Notes: generated from the letters alone by a model not told the origin. DNA of 64,000 nt from Brachyhypopomus gauderio (GCF_052324685.1 NC_135223.1:4011931-4075930); one strand, 5' to 3'. Shown: positions 11,270 to 23,105, counted from the stretch's first letter. Translations and numbers: made by a program.

Positions 11270-12720
11270 TGTCTTTTCCCACACGTGTCTGTATCGTGCC
11301 GTCTCTGCTCCCACACGTGTCTGTACTGCGCCGTCTCTGCTCCCACATGCGTCTGTACTGCGCCGTCTCTGATCCCACACGCGTCTGTACTGCGCTGTCT
11401 CTGCTCCCACACGCGTCTGTATTGCGGCGTCTCTGCTCCCACACGCATCTGTACTGTGCCATCTCTGCCTTCACACGCGTCTGTACTGCGCCGTCTCTGC
11501 TCCCACACGTGTCTGTACTGCGCCGTCTCTAATCCCACACGTGTCTGTACCGCACCGTCTCTGCTCCTACACGCGTCTGTACTGCGCCGTCTCTGATCCC
11601 ACACGCGTCTGTACTGCGCCCTCTCTGCTCCCACACACGTGTCTGTACTGCGCCGTCTCTGCCTTCACACGTGTCTGTACTGCGCCGTCTCTGCTCCCAC
11701 ACACGTGTCTGTACTGCACCATCTCTGCCTTCACACGTGTCTGTACTGCGCCATGTCTGCTCCTACATGTGTCTGTTCCGCACCGTCTCTGCTCCCACAC
11801 GCGTCTGTACTGCGCCATCTCTGCTCCCACACGCGTCTGTACCGTGCCGTCTCTGCTCCCACACGTGTCTGTACTGCGCCGTCTCTGCTCCTACACGCGC
11901 CTGTACTGCGCCGTCTCTGCTCCTACACGCGCCTGTACTGCGCCGTCTCTGCTCCCACACGTGTCTGTACTGCGCCGTCTCTGCTCCCACACGCGTCTGT
12001 ATTGCGGCGTCTCTGCTCCCACACGCATCTGTACTGCGCCGTCTCTGCCTTCACACGCGTCTGTACTGCGCCGTCTCTGCTTCCACACGTGTCTGTACTG
12101 CGCCGTCTCTAATCCCACACGTGTCTGTACCGCACCGTCTCTCTGCCTTCACACGTGTCTGTACTGCGCCGTCTCTGCTCCCACACACGTGTCTGTACTG
12201 CGCCGTGTCTGCTCCTACATGTGTCTGTTCCACACCGTCTCTGCTCCCACACGCGTCTGTACTGCGCCGTCTCTGCTCCCACACACGTGTCTGTACTGCG
12301 CCGTGTCTGCTCCTACATGTGTCTGTTCCACACCGTCTCTGCTCCCACACGTGTCTGTACTGCGCCGTCTCTGCTCCCACACACGTGTCTGTACTGCGCC
12401 GTGTCTGCTCCTACATGTGTCTGTTCCACACCGTCTCTGCTCCCACACGTGTCTGTACTGCGCCGTCTCTGCTCCCACACACGTGTCTGTACTGCGCCGT
12501 GTCTGCTCCTACATGTATCTGTTCCACACCGTCTCTGCTCCCACACGTGTCTGTACTGCGCCGTCTCTGATCCCACACGCGTCTGTACTGCGCCGTCTCT
12601 GCTCCCACACGCGTCTGTACCGTGCCGTCTCTGCTCCCACACGCGTCTGTACTGCGCTGTCTCTGCTCCCACACACGTCTGTACCACACCGTCTCTGCTC
12701 CCACACGAGTCTGTTCTGTT
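11270..12720. repeat. 32-bp minisatellite, about 45 copies
   Basis: The basic unit is about 32 bp, with core CTCCCACACGCGTCTGTACT followed by GCGCCGTCTCTG. Variants include CCTTCACAC, CTCCTACATGTG and a 2-bp longer form, CACACACGTG. Because the unit is not a multiple of three and has almost no stop codons in any frame, long open frames arise on both strands (for example 11541-12722 plus). They repeat the same peptides out of phase and are not genes. A 98-bp higher-order unit of three 32-mers plus 2 bp recurs four times between about 12175 and 12567. Confidence 0.95.
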
Positions 12721-12724
12721 GAAA

Positions 12725-13707
12725 TGGTAATCGTGAACTCTGACCTTACATGACTTATATGCTTCAAGTTTACAGTAACCTCTGGTTGGGTAATACGTTC
12801 ATTTTTAATCCCAGCTCTTTCATCCAGAACTTTTTGGCTGGGACTTGTAAGGTTAGTGTAGACTGCATATGTGCAAAGTGCCCGGCTTGCAATAAAAAAA
12901 GTCACTTCAGATTATCCACACACGGTGAAGAGAGGGAGAGAAAACGCAGCCTGGTCTGCCAGGACCTTCCCACCAACACACTCTATATCTCCTCCGCTGC
13001 ACTCTCACTCAAGGGAGCAGTGAATGTGCTTCATGGGTTAGCACCCTTGGTGTTCCAGAGGTTGATTTGAAGCACACTTCAGACGTACCTGGAGACTGGA
13101 TTCCCTAGCCTTGGCAGAAAGTTTGAGTGGAATGTCATACGTTTATGGTAACAAACTGGGTGAAAGGCTTTAATTCACCAGGCGAGTGATGTCAGAGGCC
13201 GTGATGCCAGGTTACTTCCCTTGTGGCCGTGTGTTTTTTTCCTGGTTGGAGGTCTGAATGGTTTGAGCTATAGAGATGCAGTTTGCAGTTTCTCTGTTCA
13301 TGAATGTCAGTGGTGGTTTATCTGTACAAATCCATGGCAGTAACCTCTAAACAGTCCTGCGGTTTAGCCTGTGTGAGCTCCGGAATGTGCTGTGCCTGTT
13401 AGGGCAGTATAACAGTAATATTTGGGCAGATACTGTATGTCTCTACAGTGATTACAGTGACTAATATTACTGACAATTAATCCAGGCATACCCAACAAAT
13501 GGGCGTAATACATGACAAAGAAATGTTACTGGTGTCAATTCTGAAAACTATTAATTTCACAGGTGAAATTAATATAGTAGCACCTACACACCTTTGTAAT
13601 AAGTTGGCAAAGTGGTAATGTGATATTTACAAATTAAATAATCCATGTACAGACACCCTTACGGAAATTGAACTAATTGCACCAAGCCTGAGGGACACAC
13701 CCCCTGA

Positions 13708-13708
<1 letters not shown>
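12725..13708. other. Intergenic; contains X-type repeat copy 1
   Basis: No gene was recognised. The part from 13245 to about 13455 is a diverged copy of 20985-21180. They share AACCTCTAAACAGTCCTG and a downstream CTACAGTGATTA. Confidence 0.45.
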
Positions 13709-13791
<83 letters not shown>

Positions 13792-13793
13792 CA
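13709..13793. repeat. (AC)n(AT)n microsatellite
   Basis: An AC run of about 75 bp passes into ATATATATAC. The minus-strand frame through it is an artefact. Confidence 0.95.
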
Positions 13794-14046
13794 TTCCCAG
13801 TCTCCCGAGCTTGTTTCTTGGTCCCCTTCTCTTTAAAGCCCACAGGAACCCAGGGTCTGTGAACATAACGTGTCCTTCTCTGAATGTTTGAACATTTCAG
13901 GACAATTGCACAACTTACTGTTCTCTAACAAGGAGCTTAACGGCAAAATTCACAACAGGTGTTTGATCCATGAATAGACCAATACATTTGCTGGTTCAAT
14001 AATAATTTGTATTTAAACAGTCCTCATCGTGCTGTTCACATTTTGA

Positions 14047-14990
14047 CATCATGGGGCTAAGACGACACCTAACAATTAATCAACACCACCTCACCATTAC
14101 GAGGCTTCAAACAGGATGTTGACAGACGGAAGTGGCCACTGTGCCACAGAGTGTCATCAGCAGGTTGCTATAGAGATACAGAGAGACTGGAAACGTCACT
14201 GAAAGACATAGAAGTGGACGTCCTTTGTCCACATCCACACTGATGACCGCTTAATTGTGAACAGTATCCTTCGGAACCAGATAATGAACACCACACAACT
14301 CCAGGCACATTTCATACCATTTACATCAGAGTGGTCTGCGTGCTAGAAGACCTGCAAGGCTACCAGACCACACCACCAGACACAGGCATCAACGGCTTGC
14401 ATGGGCCAGGGAGCATTTACGCTGGTCAAGGGACCAGTGGGTCTCAGAGCTGTTCACTGATGAAAGGTGATTTACGTAGATCAGAAACGATGCCCGCCAA
14501 CGACGTTTGAGACGTCAAGGAGAGCGCTACGCTTCAGCCACGGCTGTCACCAGAAAATCTATGAGATCAGCTGAGTCACCGTGTAGAGGCTCATAACTCT
14601 GGACCCCAGAACCTCAATGACCTGAGGGCTCTTCAAAAAGAGTGAGATGCCACGACTCAACAGACAACAAGTCAACTTGTGAACATGAGACGTCGTTGTC
14701 CAGCTGTAATTGATGCTCAAGGGCACACATGAAGTTATTGAGACATTGACATTTTTTTTGTATATCCACCACTGTTGTTGGCTTTTGTTTCAATGCTCCA
14801 GATCATCGAGGTTGCATCATTAGGAAACGGAAACAGCTGCTGGAGACTGAGGTTCCTCAGATGGAGTGGACTGCACTTTCTCCAGACTTGAATCCCATAG
14901 AAAACCTGCAGGATCTGCTGAGTCACTGTTTGGAGACTCATAACTCAGTACCCCAGGCGAGGTTTGGGGCGAGGTTTTATTGTCTACAGC
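14047..14990 (+). pseudogene. Tc1-like transposase, dead
   Basis: Fragments of a Tc1/mariner transposase appear in order but in different frames. They are VPQSVISRLL and ETGNVTERHRSGRP (helix-turn-helix end), RRPARLPDH, REHLRWSRDQWVSELFTDE (first catalytic Asp), then ALSPDLNPIEN near 14870-14905 (second Asp and Glu). Internal stops and frameshifts break it, for instance a stop just after the FTDE motif. No terminal repeats were found at either end. The element is an old, immobile copy. Confidence 0.8.
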
Positions 14991-15280
14991 ACAGTAGTGA
15001 ACAAAAAGACAAAACGAATAGTGAAAACATTCCTGCTCACCTCTGCAGGCTTCTAGAGAGAACAGATATCCAGGATCAGTAATCAGGCGCCTAGGAGCAG
15101 GGTAGGTGTGTGTGTGTGTTTAAATGAGACCATGACTGTATATGCAATGTTAAAATACGTAGATTATATGAAACAAGAAATCACTCACAAAGAAGACAAC
15201 TGACACAATAGAAACAAACTATTAAATTATTTGGATTTCTGTTAATATATAATTAAATAAATAATCAAGTAATCTTTTAA

Positions 15281-15600
15281 GTCATGTTTCTTTTTTGTGT
15301 TTTTTTTTGTATGTCCATATGCTTCTGGTTTGGTTTATGTAAAGCAAATTGTATTATGATATGTGCTAAACAAACTTGTCCTAACGTGCCTTTCTTGAAC
15401 TGGAGTGATGAGAAAAACTTGCCCTGTAACCATCAATTAGTGATTACAGTAAATGGAACTGGTCTCGTGCAAAGACCTCACCGAGAGCACACGACATGGG
15501 TGCACACGGCCGTGTTAACTACACCGAACTGAGGGAATCCCACAAAGTGCTGTGTGCAATGAGTGATGAGGAAGAACAAAATTAGAAGAGAGATTAGACG
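15281..15600 (+). repeat. Diverged copy of the metallothionein distal upstream region
   Basis: This segment aligns with 18000-18210. Shared stretches include GGTCTCGTGCAAAG followed by CCT and then GTGCACACGGCC, also GAACT...GAAAAAC...CCTGTAA, and downstream ATTAGAAG. It contains one metal response element core, TGCACAC, at 15501-15507. No metallothionein exon follows it. It may be a relic of a tandem duplication, or both copies may be an ordinary dispersed repeat. Confidence 0.5.
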
Positions 15601-15720
15601 TATGATTAGAATTTAGAATACATTATGAAAGACCAAAATTTGAAAGTATGAATGAACTGTAATGACATACTTATTTATACTGTTTCTGAATATGATCTGT
15701 GTTAAAATCAGACCAAAACC

Positions 15721-15723
<3 letters not shown>

Positions 15724-15787
<64 letters not shown>
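15724..15787. repeat. (TA)n microsatellite
   Basis: About 64 bp of pure TA, directly before the retroposon tail at 15788. Confidence 0.95.
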
Positions 15788-15794
<7 letters not shown>

Positions 15795-15872
15795 AGGACC
15801 TTGTTGAAATTGTGACAACTGTTGTAAAAAGCGCTATATAAATAAAATTTGATTGATTGATTGATTGATTGA
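15788..15872 (+). mobile_element. 3' tail of a LINE/SINE family, copy 1
   Basis: It ends GCGCTATATAAATAAAATTT followed by (GATT)n. The same tail occurs at 22085-22245 and 33715-33845. Such a tail with short tandem repeats is typical of L2/CR1-like fish retroposons and SINEs that share their 3' ends. Confidence 0.7.
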
Positions 15873-15954
15873 TTACTGAAAAATTTGTTTGGTGTTGCAT
15901 ATTGTTTTCATTTCTTTGGGTTTCTTTGTCTTACATACATACCTCATCCACAAG

Positions 15955-16101
15955 CAGAGGCGCAGATGGCACTGGGGACGGGGGGGACATGTCCCCTCCA
16001 GATTTATATTGACCCCATCCGAAATCTAGCATCTACAAGCATAAACGTATATATTGTACAGCTTGGTCCCCCTCAATTCAGAATTTCCATCTGCGCCGAT
16101 G
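15955..16101. mobile_element. hAT-type MITE, 147 bp
   Basis: It begins CAGAGGCGCAGATGG and ends CCATCTGCGCCGATG, an imperfect terminal inverted repeat. Perfect 8-bp duplications TCCACAAG flank it at 15947-15954 and 16102-16109. The interior has GGGGACGGGGGGGACATGTC. It is non-coding. Confidence 0.88.
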
Positions 16102-16109
16102 TCCACAAG

Positions 16110-18000
16110 GAAGGGTTAGCCACCATGTTACTGAGGATTCTGTTTCTCATTTAAAAAAAAACAAAAGATGAAGACTAGATGAAGACTAAAGAACATTTGT
16201 TGTCCTGGATGTATTTGCTTACATATAGGAAGCATGTTGACGTCTGGAACTACTGGGGGCTGACAGGATTCTTGGTAATCTGGGAGGCTTTTAGTATCTA
16301 AGCACAGGTACACGGTGAGGGGTTATTTTTAGTCTGGACGTCACCGTGTACGGTCACTAGTGCTTCGCAGCCTGCCGTCTTATCTGCTGTGCTGCGGTTG
16401 AGCTGAGCAGAGCTGAGATGATTCAGTGACCGCTGCGGGTGTGCGGTGGAGCTAATGGACTCGGCACGGCATAAGCTGGGAATCATAGTTGTCCTTTCAC
16501 CAGGAGCAGGAAAATAGTTTCTGACTATTGGCTATAGCAATAAAATAACTTACCTGGAGAGTTCACCTCTGGGGACTCCGCTCGTTGAACTCAACCCAGA
16601 GTCGTGCAGCCCTCACAAGGAGGGATTTATCCAGGAGTTGTTTATCCAGGAGCTTAAAGGAAACTGACAAGCTAGGGACTTCGGGTGTAACGTCATAATC
16701 GCTGGCATCTGGATTGGCTTTAAAAGAACGTGGTTTGTCAGATCAAGTGGCATTAGTGCCCATTATGCTGCCTTCCTAGTTTATGGCAGTGTATGGTTGT
16801 CACTGCTCTGGTAATGTCCTTCAAAATGCTGTTTCTGAATCTTTAACGGTCCTTGATGAAGCAGAGGAAACTGCTCTGTATGCCTGACCATCTCCATGGT
16901 TGTGGTCCTTGGTCTTGTTGCAGATGGTCATGAACCAAAAGTGTTTAGCCTGGAAACGTCCGTAGTGTTTGAGCAGCTGCACAAACAGGCCACACTCACT
17001 TATATAGCAACCAATCTTTTCAGTGTATTCATGAATGTCTGGCGGCTTCTCTGAACAGATTTGTATCTGCAACTTCTGAATAGTCCTGTAGTGTAGCCAG
17101 TGGTAGGGTCTGGCCTGCCCAATTTAATGAACAGTAGTTGTTTCTTTTCAAAACAAAAGGTCATTCAAACTAAATTTTAAAATGTAAAATAAATGAATAA
17201 TAAAATCCATGTATAAATAACTTTGGTGAAGACAAATTTAACTGTGGGGGATTGGGAAATATGACAAAAACCTCATTATTCTTGAAGATGTTTTAAGGAC
17301 GCTCACTCTTGGAGGACTATTTGTGGAAGTATCCACACCCCTCCCATCACTGTCTGCTTCCTACAGACTCGTACACCTGCAGTCATGTATATGACATAGA
17401 AACTGTGTCTGAAATGAACAGAAAATAGCATGCAGGTTTACAGTAAGGATCTTTATAGCCCATAATACTGCCATTAAACATTTTACATGGTGAAATCATA
17501 CTCATCTGAACCCTCTAATCACCTTGAATTCAACAGTCCCACGAGAAGCTACAATGTGACGTTTTTGTAAATAACGAGCGACAAACACATGTCCACAATA
17601 TCTTGGTCATGCTTGGTAGTATAGACATTTCTATATTTCTCATGATCTGAACTCAGTATCATTCATTCTTTCACATGCATTCTTTCATATTACTTTAGAA
17701 AGGGGTAAACATATTGTTTCTCCAATTTAAACAAATCGGCTTTGTATTCAGCTTTATTAGCTATAGGCTCTTTATTACTTGATATTTTAAATGAGACATT
17801 ATCACTGTGAGGTTTCTGTTCATTTATTCTTTTTACTTTTTTGCTAATGTGTCTATTTAAGGTAATTTATCCATATATACTCTGAAAGCTCATATTTCTT
17901 TATTGCTTACAATTGAATTGAAATGCCAAATGCAAATCAAAGTATTCAATCTTTCCATCGGATGTAGTGTTTGACCAATAATTAAGGTTTATTGGTGAGT
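16110..18000. other. Intergenic, no gene seen
   Basis: AT-rich. The open frames at 16128-16313, 16298-16486 and 16821-17072 (minus) show no domain that I recognise. Confidence 0.5.
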
Positions 18001-18004
18001 GGCA

Positions 18005-18210
18005 ACTTCAAAACAAACTTTGCACTCAGCACAGCAGCTTTGTGGGAAGTTTCGAACTCGAGAGACGGGAAAAACCCGTCCTGTAAGTGTCAGTGCACAT
18101 AAAAGTCTGAATGTGTTTCCTCTGGTCTCGTGCAAAGGCCTGACCAAGTGCACACGGCCCGATTGCCATGTGCAAAGGGTGTCTAGAAGGAAGTGAGATT
18201 AGAAGTGAGT
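18005..18210 (+). promoter_or_regulatory. Distal metal-response cluster upstream of metallothionein
   Basis: Two matches to the metal response element core TGCRCNC are present: TGCACTC at 18021-18027 and TGCACAC at 18149-18155. They lie 0.7-0.8 kb upstream of the ATG. Distal clusters of this kind bind MTF-1 in fish metallothionein genes. A diverged copy lies at 15281-15600. Function is inferred from sequence only. Confidence 0.5.
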
Positions 18211-18615
18211 TTACATAGTACGGTAATGTACAATTTAGTACAAAGCAGTACAGTGTGTGAGTAAAAGAAAAAGAAAAGAAAAAAATTAGAAAGACTGCGT
18301 TAGGTAATTATACATTTGACAATGTTGAAACTGTATAATAAAAAAATTATATTTCTTAGGCTGCTTAATTTAATTACATGTGAAAATTTGATCAATTATC
18401 TATGGATTTTTTGTCATAACAGGTGGGCATCCTTCTGTTGAAGGTCATTCAAAGATCACTGCCAGGTGCTTTGTCTTAATAGACACTAGGTAGCCATAGT
18501 AAGGATAAATGTCCCAAAGCAGCAGGTCATTCACTGGTAACTGCAGTACCCGTAAACACAAATGCCAAGGTGTGTGTGTGGGGGCGGGGCTGGACTCGGT
18601 CCTCGTTTGAGGTTT

Positions 18616-18702
18616 TGCACCCAGTGTTGGTGGTGTAATTATGATACTTACTAATACAAACCGTGTGCAGCAAACCGAGGAGGAGTCTGTGGTTTTGCAC
18701 CC
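18616..18702 (+). promoter_or_regulatory. Proximal metal response elements
   Basis: Three matches to TGCRCNC occur within 87 bp: TGCACCC at 18616-18622, GTGTGCA at 18663-18669 (reverse orientation) and TGCACCC at 18696-18702. The two forward copies share the longer block GGTTTTGCACCC. They sit just upstream of the TATA box, the normal place for MTF-1 sites. Confidence 0.82.
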
Positions 18703-18725
18703 GTGCCCAAGTTTTCCCACAGCCT

Positions 18726-18731
18726 TATAAA
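18726..18731 (+). promoter_or_regulatory. TATA box of the metallothionein gene
   Basis: TATAAA lies 24 bp after the last metal response element and about 95 bp before the ATG, so transcription probably starts near 18755. Confidence 0.8.
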
Positions 18732-18824
18732 TTAACCATGTTTTGAAACATAGTTTACATCCACCTTTTGCTGGAGAGAACAGATTCTTCCACAACAAGA
18801 AACGATCAATCAAAAATAAAAAAA

Positions 18825-19466
18825 ATGGATCCCTGTGACTGCAACAGCTGTAAGATGCTACTTTAGTTTTCTTCTTCTTGGTTAAATTCATTAGCAATCT
18901 AATCTATGAAATAATTTGATTACTAATTATATGGGATATACTCATTACTAATGAGATAGACTCATTACTAATCTAGGGTATGAGATTAATTAATTAGTAA
19001 TCTAGACTATGAGATAAATGTATTAATAATCTAGACTATGAGATAAACTAGTTATTCATCTAGTCTTTGAGATAAATTCATTATTAATCTACGGTATGGC
19101 ATAAATTCATTAGTAACCTAGGATACACGATAAATTCATTCATCTGGGCTTTGAGATAAATTCATAATTTCTCTCAAAACTTTTTTTTATTTTTAGCTGG
19201 AACTTGCAAGTGCAGTTCAAACAACTGCGCATGCAAAAACTGCAGCTGTCCAACTTGCAAGAAAAGTAAGTCGGGTTGATCTGTGCTTGCGCACGGTGTC
19301 TTCACTCTGAGTGTGAGTACATGTCTTGACCATCAGGACGTTCTTACGAGTCCCTGCCGCTCTCGTCTTTACAGGTTGCTGCCTTTGCTGCCCTCCCGGA
19401 TGCAGTAAATGTGCATCTGGATGCGTGTGCAAGAACAACACCTGTGGCTCCGGCTGCTGCCAGTGA
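18825..19466 (+). CDS. mt: Metallothionein
   Basis: Three exons: 18825-18849, 19197-19265 and 19375-19466, with donors gtaaga and gtaagt and acceptors ttttag and tacag. The product is 61 residues with 20 Cys, the full vertebrate number. It begins MDPCDC, as fish metallothioneins do. The beta domain (Cys 4-29) and the alpha domain (Cys 33-60) are joined by KKS, and the C-terminus is GSGCCQ. Both domains bind zinc, copper and cadmium in thiolate clusters in the cytosol. One oddity is the beta-domain spacing C14-x4-C19, where the family normally has CxxxC; this explains 61 rather than 60 residues. Splicing is supported because both joins restore the expected Cys pattern. Metal response elements and a TATA box upstream indicate MTF-1 regulation. 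Confidence is high although no single frame shows the gene. Confidence 0.96.
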
Positions 19467-19656
19467 AGACGCAAACAGTTTCACACAGCGCAGCGGCGAG
19501 AACGTTTGAGCTGTGCTGCCACTGTCAAATGTAGTGAGGACTGTTTTCATGTGAATCAAACAGCCAGTAAACCTTTTGTCAAAGCTGTTAAAAATATTTT
19601 TCTACTTTTTCTTTTTCTGTTCAAACTCCACCCTTGCCATGTTATAATGTTGCCTG

Positions 19657-19662
19657 ATTAAA
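19657..19662 (+). promoter_or_regulatory. Polyadenylation signal ATTAAA
   Basis: It is 190 bp after the metallothionein stop codon, a typical 3' UTR length for this family. Confidence 0.6.
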
Positions 19663-19669
19663 CATTATA

Positions 19670-21215
19670 TCTAAATTCATTACCAGTTCATTAGCATTTC
19701 AACACCTGTCCACAAAACATCAATAAATCATTATGAGCATTTTGTCAGTATCATCCCATTACTTTACTCTTGGATTCATTCTTTTTTAAAATAAGTCTCT
19801 GGTCAACTTAAAACTTAAAACCCTGGTCATAAATGCTGCCTGACTGAAAATTATACTTCTAAATTAATTAAGATCGGTAATTGTTATGATCTTTACAGGT
19901 CTATATGACAGCGCTGGACTTTTGGCATCTTACTGTTGTCCATTGATAGATTCTGATTCTGTACAATGAAAATGTAAATAAAAGTATTCAACAAAATTAT
20001 GTAGAAAAAATATGTTTAGAAAATAACTTTATATTAGAAATATCTTAAAACCAACAATTAATTGAAATTTTATAAAGTGAAAAAGTTGAAAAGACCTCTG
20101 AGTATCTTAAAATCTGACTTTCCCTGTTGAAGATGGAATCCTAGTGTAACGTCGTCGAGGCATTTGAGGATTTGAGAAAAGTTGCATAAAACACAGAGGT
20201 TTTATTAAGAGTCAATGCTGCGGGCGCTACTGGTGCAGGAGCAAGCACACGTAACTCAGACTGACGTGTAACAGACACAAAAACACGAGCACAGGAGGCC
20301 TGGTAGCCTTAATTGTAAAAGTCCGAGGTATGGTATTGGAAGAGCTCTATGTAGGTTTTCATTTATTCAAAAACTCAAAGGACCAATGAGACGTGACGGC
20401 GTCTGTGTCATCCACTGCTCTGATTGGCCGATACATGAGCTGCAGAGAAGTCAAGGGAGTTATTAGCGCAGCACCAGATGTGGTTGCCACTGGTCTGTAG
20501 GTACTGAGCCTGGTTATCTTCGCTTTTACAGGGCTTGAATGTTGATGGCATCTTTAACGTAATGTGTACTGGGTGACTGGGGACATATCTGACATTATTC
20601 CTCTCAGCTGTATGGTACAGGTTTTAATTCTCTATTGTGTTCCAGGACTTTGCATCAGAGACCTGAAAACATCAGAAAACATCAGAACAGGCTTGAATAG
20701 GCCAGGGCGTTTAAAGGGATAGTCGTACATGGCTTCAACAGGCCAAGGCGTTTAAAGGGATAGTCATACATTTGTGGCATCAAAAAAGAATTGAATGTGT
20801 CAGGGAGAGTGATGTCATTGACCAAGATAGTGGCTGTGATCCTAATGTACTTTGTAGCAGGCTGAATTACCTGTCATATAATACTGTTGCCATTGCTTTC
20901 GGTTTCAATTTTGCTCTGTAGTGTGACTTGTAACCAACTTTGCCGCGGTCCACAGTTTTGATATGTGCTGAGTCACGGTTTTTGGTCTGGAGAAACTTGC
21001 ATGGTTGTAGAACTCACACAGATGGAGGTACACCAGCCAACACAGCAGCATGTGGTTCAGTATGGTCAGAAATGTCAGTGTTGGCTTCTCTGTACAAAAC
21101 CTCTAAACAGTCCTGTAGTTTTGTCAGCGCTGGGTTCCAGAATGTTCTCACTCCTACAGTGATTAAAATAATCAACATAAATACTAGTCTAGACCTCCTT
21201 TACACATAAATACAA
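19670..21215. other. Intergenic; possible old LTR and X-type repeat copy 2
   Basis: From about 20147, the sequence starts TGTAACGTCG and holds a reversed AATAAA (in AGGTTTTATTAAG), like a reversed LTR, but no target duplication was found. Near 20695-20775 a block of about 45 bp, AGGCCAGGGCGTTTAAAGGG, is repeated. The part 20985-21180 is the second copy of the repeat seen at 13245-13455. Confidence 0.35.
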
Positions 21216-21370
21216 GACACAAAAACACTGGACCACATAGCAGAGGGACATTACACAAAACACTGGACCACATAGCAGAGGGACATTACAGAAAACACAG
21301 GACTACACAGTAGAGGGACACTACAAAAAACACAGGACTACACAGCAGAGGGACATTACACAAAACTCAG
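21216..21370. repeat. About 42-bp tandem repeat, four copies
   Basis: Units carry ACACAGCAGAGGGACATTAC and AAAACACAGGACTACAC, with small substitutions. It is non-coding. Confidence 0.85.
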
Positions 21371-21400
21371 GTACATAGCACTCGTGGGTAAGTTTTGCAG

Positions 21401-21486
21401 TAAAGTTGCACCACTGTCTCTACCTCTTTCACTCTCTTACTCTCTCTAGAGACAGACATAGTGGTGCAACTTTACTTGTAGCTCTT

Positions 21487-21552
<66 letters not shown>
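21401..21552. repeat. Long inverted repeat followed by (GA)n
   Basis: The arm GTAAAGTTGCACCACTGTCT near 21401-21422 is mirrored by AGACATAGTGGTGCAACTTT ending near 21472, around a pyrimidine-rich loop. A pure GA run follows at 21488-21552. Confidence 0.8.
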
Positions 21553-21555
<3 letters not shown>

Positions 21556-22084
21556 AAAATTGCAGTGAAGTTCACAAAGTTATATACATTATATTTTCTT
21601 CATGCTTGCATAACTCCTCTAGCAGTTTTTGGTTGCGTTCTCTCCTTCCTAATGAGGTCTTGCTGCTCAATGTCATCCATTAAATTCCACTTCATCTTAT
21701 CATTGGCTTGCAGATAGTCACATACTGTGAGAAACAAACCATCAGCAAGAGGCCCATATTGAAACATTCGTCTGCTTTCAGACTAAATGCCCACTAACTC
21801 TTACACCACAACTCATACTACTGAAACAATTGCTGTATTTTTTAGTAGAGGCCATATTTTTTTCAAGATAAATACCTATTTTTAAGAGCCTCTGCAGTCT
21901 TATCTGATAATAAACAACAGAAATTACCATCAAGCATTGCTGCGTCGGCCAACTGTGAACACCTATGTGGTCAACCACGTGAAGGCAAGTTTGTTTCAAG
22001 CCAAAACTGGTGGATGCAGCCTGCAGCTCCTACAGTCTATAACAAGCGTGAGATTCCTCAATAGTAGACCTAATGTTCTACCCT

Positions 22085-22245
22085 AAGAACCTTCCAGAGG
22101 ATATATAGGGAGTTTTTCCCCGCCACTGTCGCCTTTGGCTTGCTCATTAGGGATCTGGACCCATACGATTGTAAAGCTGCTTTGTGACAACATGTGTTGT
22201 GAAAAGCGCTATATAAATAAATTTGACTTGACTTGACTTCTCGAT
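22085..22245 (+). mobile_element. 3' tail of a LINE/SINE family, copy 2
   Basis: It contains GTCGCCTTTGGCTTGCTCA, AAAGCTGCTTTGTGACAAC and GCGCTATATAAATAAA, ending in (TTGAC)n. It is homologous to 33715-33845. Confidence 0.8.
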
Positions 22246-22249
22246 TCCA

Positions 22250-23105
22250 ACTAAACTAAAAGGCACAAGCAATATTCTGTCTCCTAGATTGTTGTGCTAA
22301 CCTACCAAGATTGTCTTAGATGTATTTGTAACATTTCACCTGTTTCGCTATAGGATAATTCAACAGGTGTTATAACTATATAACATACACTATATAACTG
22401 AACTAATCCAAGAAATTGCAATAACTAGGCCATTACTATTCATGGCCCCTCACTGAGACATTTTCCTGTCTACAGACATCTACAGATGATATTGTTGATT
22501 TACGTTTCTATGCATAAATAAGAGCTAGACTTTAATTATCCATCACAGCAAACGGCATTATCTATGTCCAAAGACACACTGGCTCAAGGGTGTTAATTAT
22601 TTTAAATAAAATACACACTGGCTATACCGAAGTTCACCTCTGACCACGACTTCGCAGTATTACAGCAGAATTATGTCTAAATATCTAGTTAGGACAAAAC
22701 TAGAGTGCTCAATGAACTAAGTTATAATCACTGTAACTCCCGAATGTCATCTGTAGCGTCTTTATGCGTGTGCAAACGATCAAGCCCATTCTTACCCGGG
22801 CCGGGTTGACGGTAAAATCTAAAGTGTTTTCAAATGGTTGCTTTCAAAGGCCGCGGAGCCGTTTGGACTTCATACTTTAGCGGCACAACAACAAATACCG
22901 TACACTACACAACCCGCTGTAGCTTTACTAGCATGCCTGTACATAGTCAAAGCTGTTTCCTTGTTTTGCCTAGCACTACGGTGGCTGAGAAGGCACACAC
23001 GCACCCGAAAAAAAAAACGATAAAAAAAAAATGAGAATCGATTCTGAATCGTTCAATGTTAGAAAGGCGATTCGAGCTCGAATCGATTTTTTCCTGCACC
23101 CCTAA
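22250..23105. other. Intergenic with a possible transposon end
   Basis: Near 23040-23100, CGATTCGAGCTCGAATCG and CCTGCACCCCTA look like the end of a hAT-like element, but no matching start was found. No gene was recognised. Confidence 0.35.

Noticed and set aside
11197-12905. Long open frames on both strands, up to 393 codons
   Set aside because: They come from a 32-bp minisatellite almost without stop codons. The same peptides recur out of phase in several frames, and no start context, domain or splice pattern supports a gene.
20147-20600. Second solo LTR near the metallothionein gene
   Set aside because: It starts TGTAACG and has a reversed AATAAA, but no defined right end or target duplication could be found.
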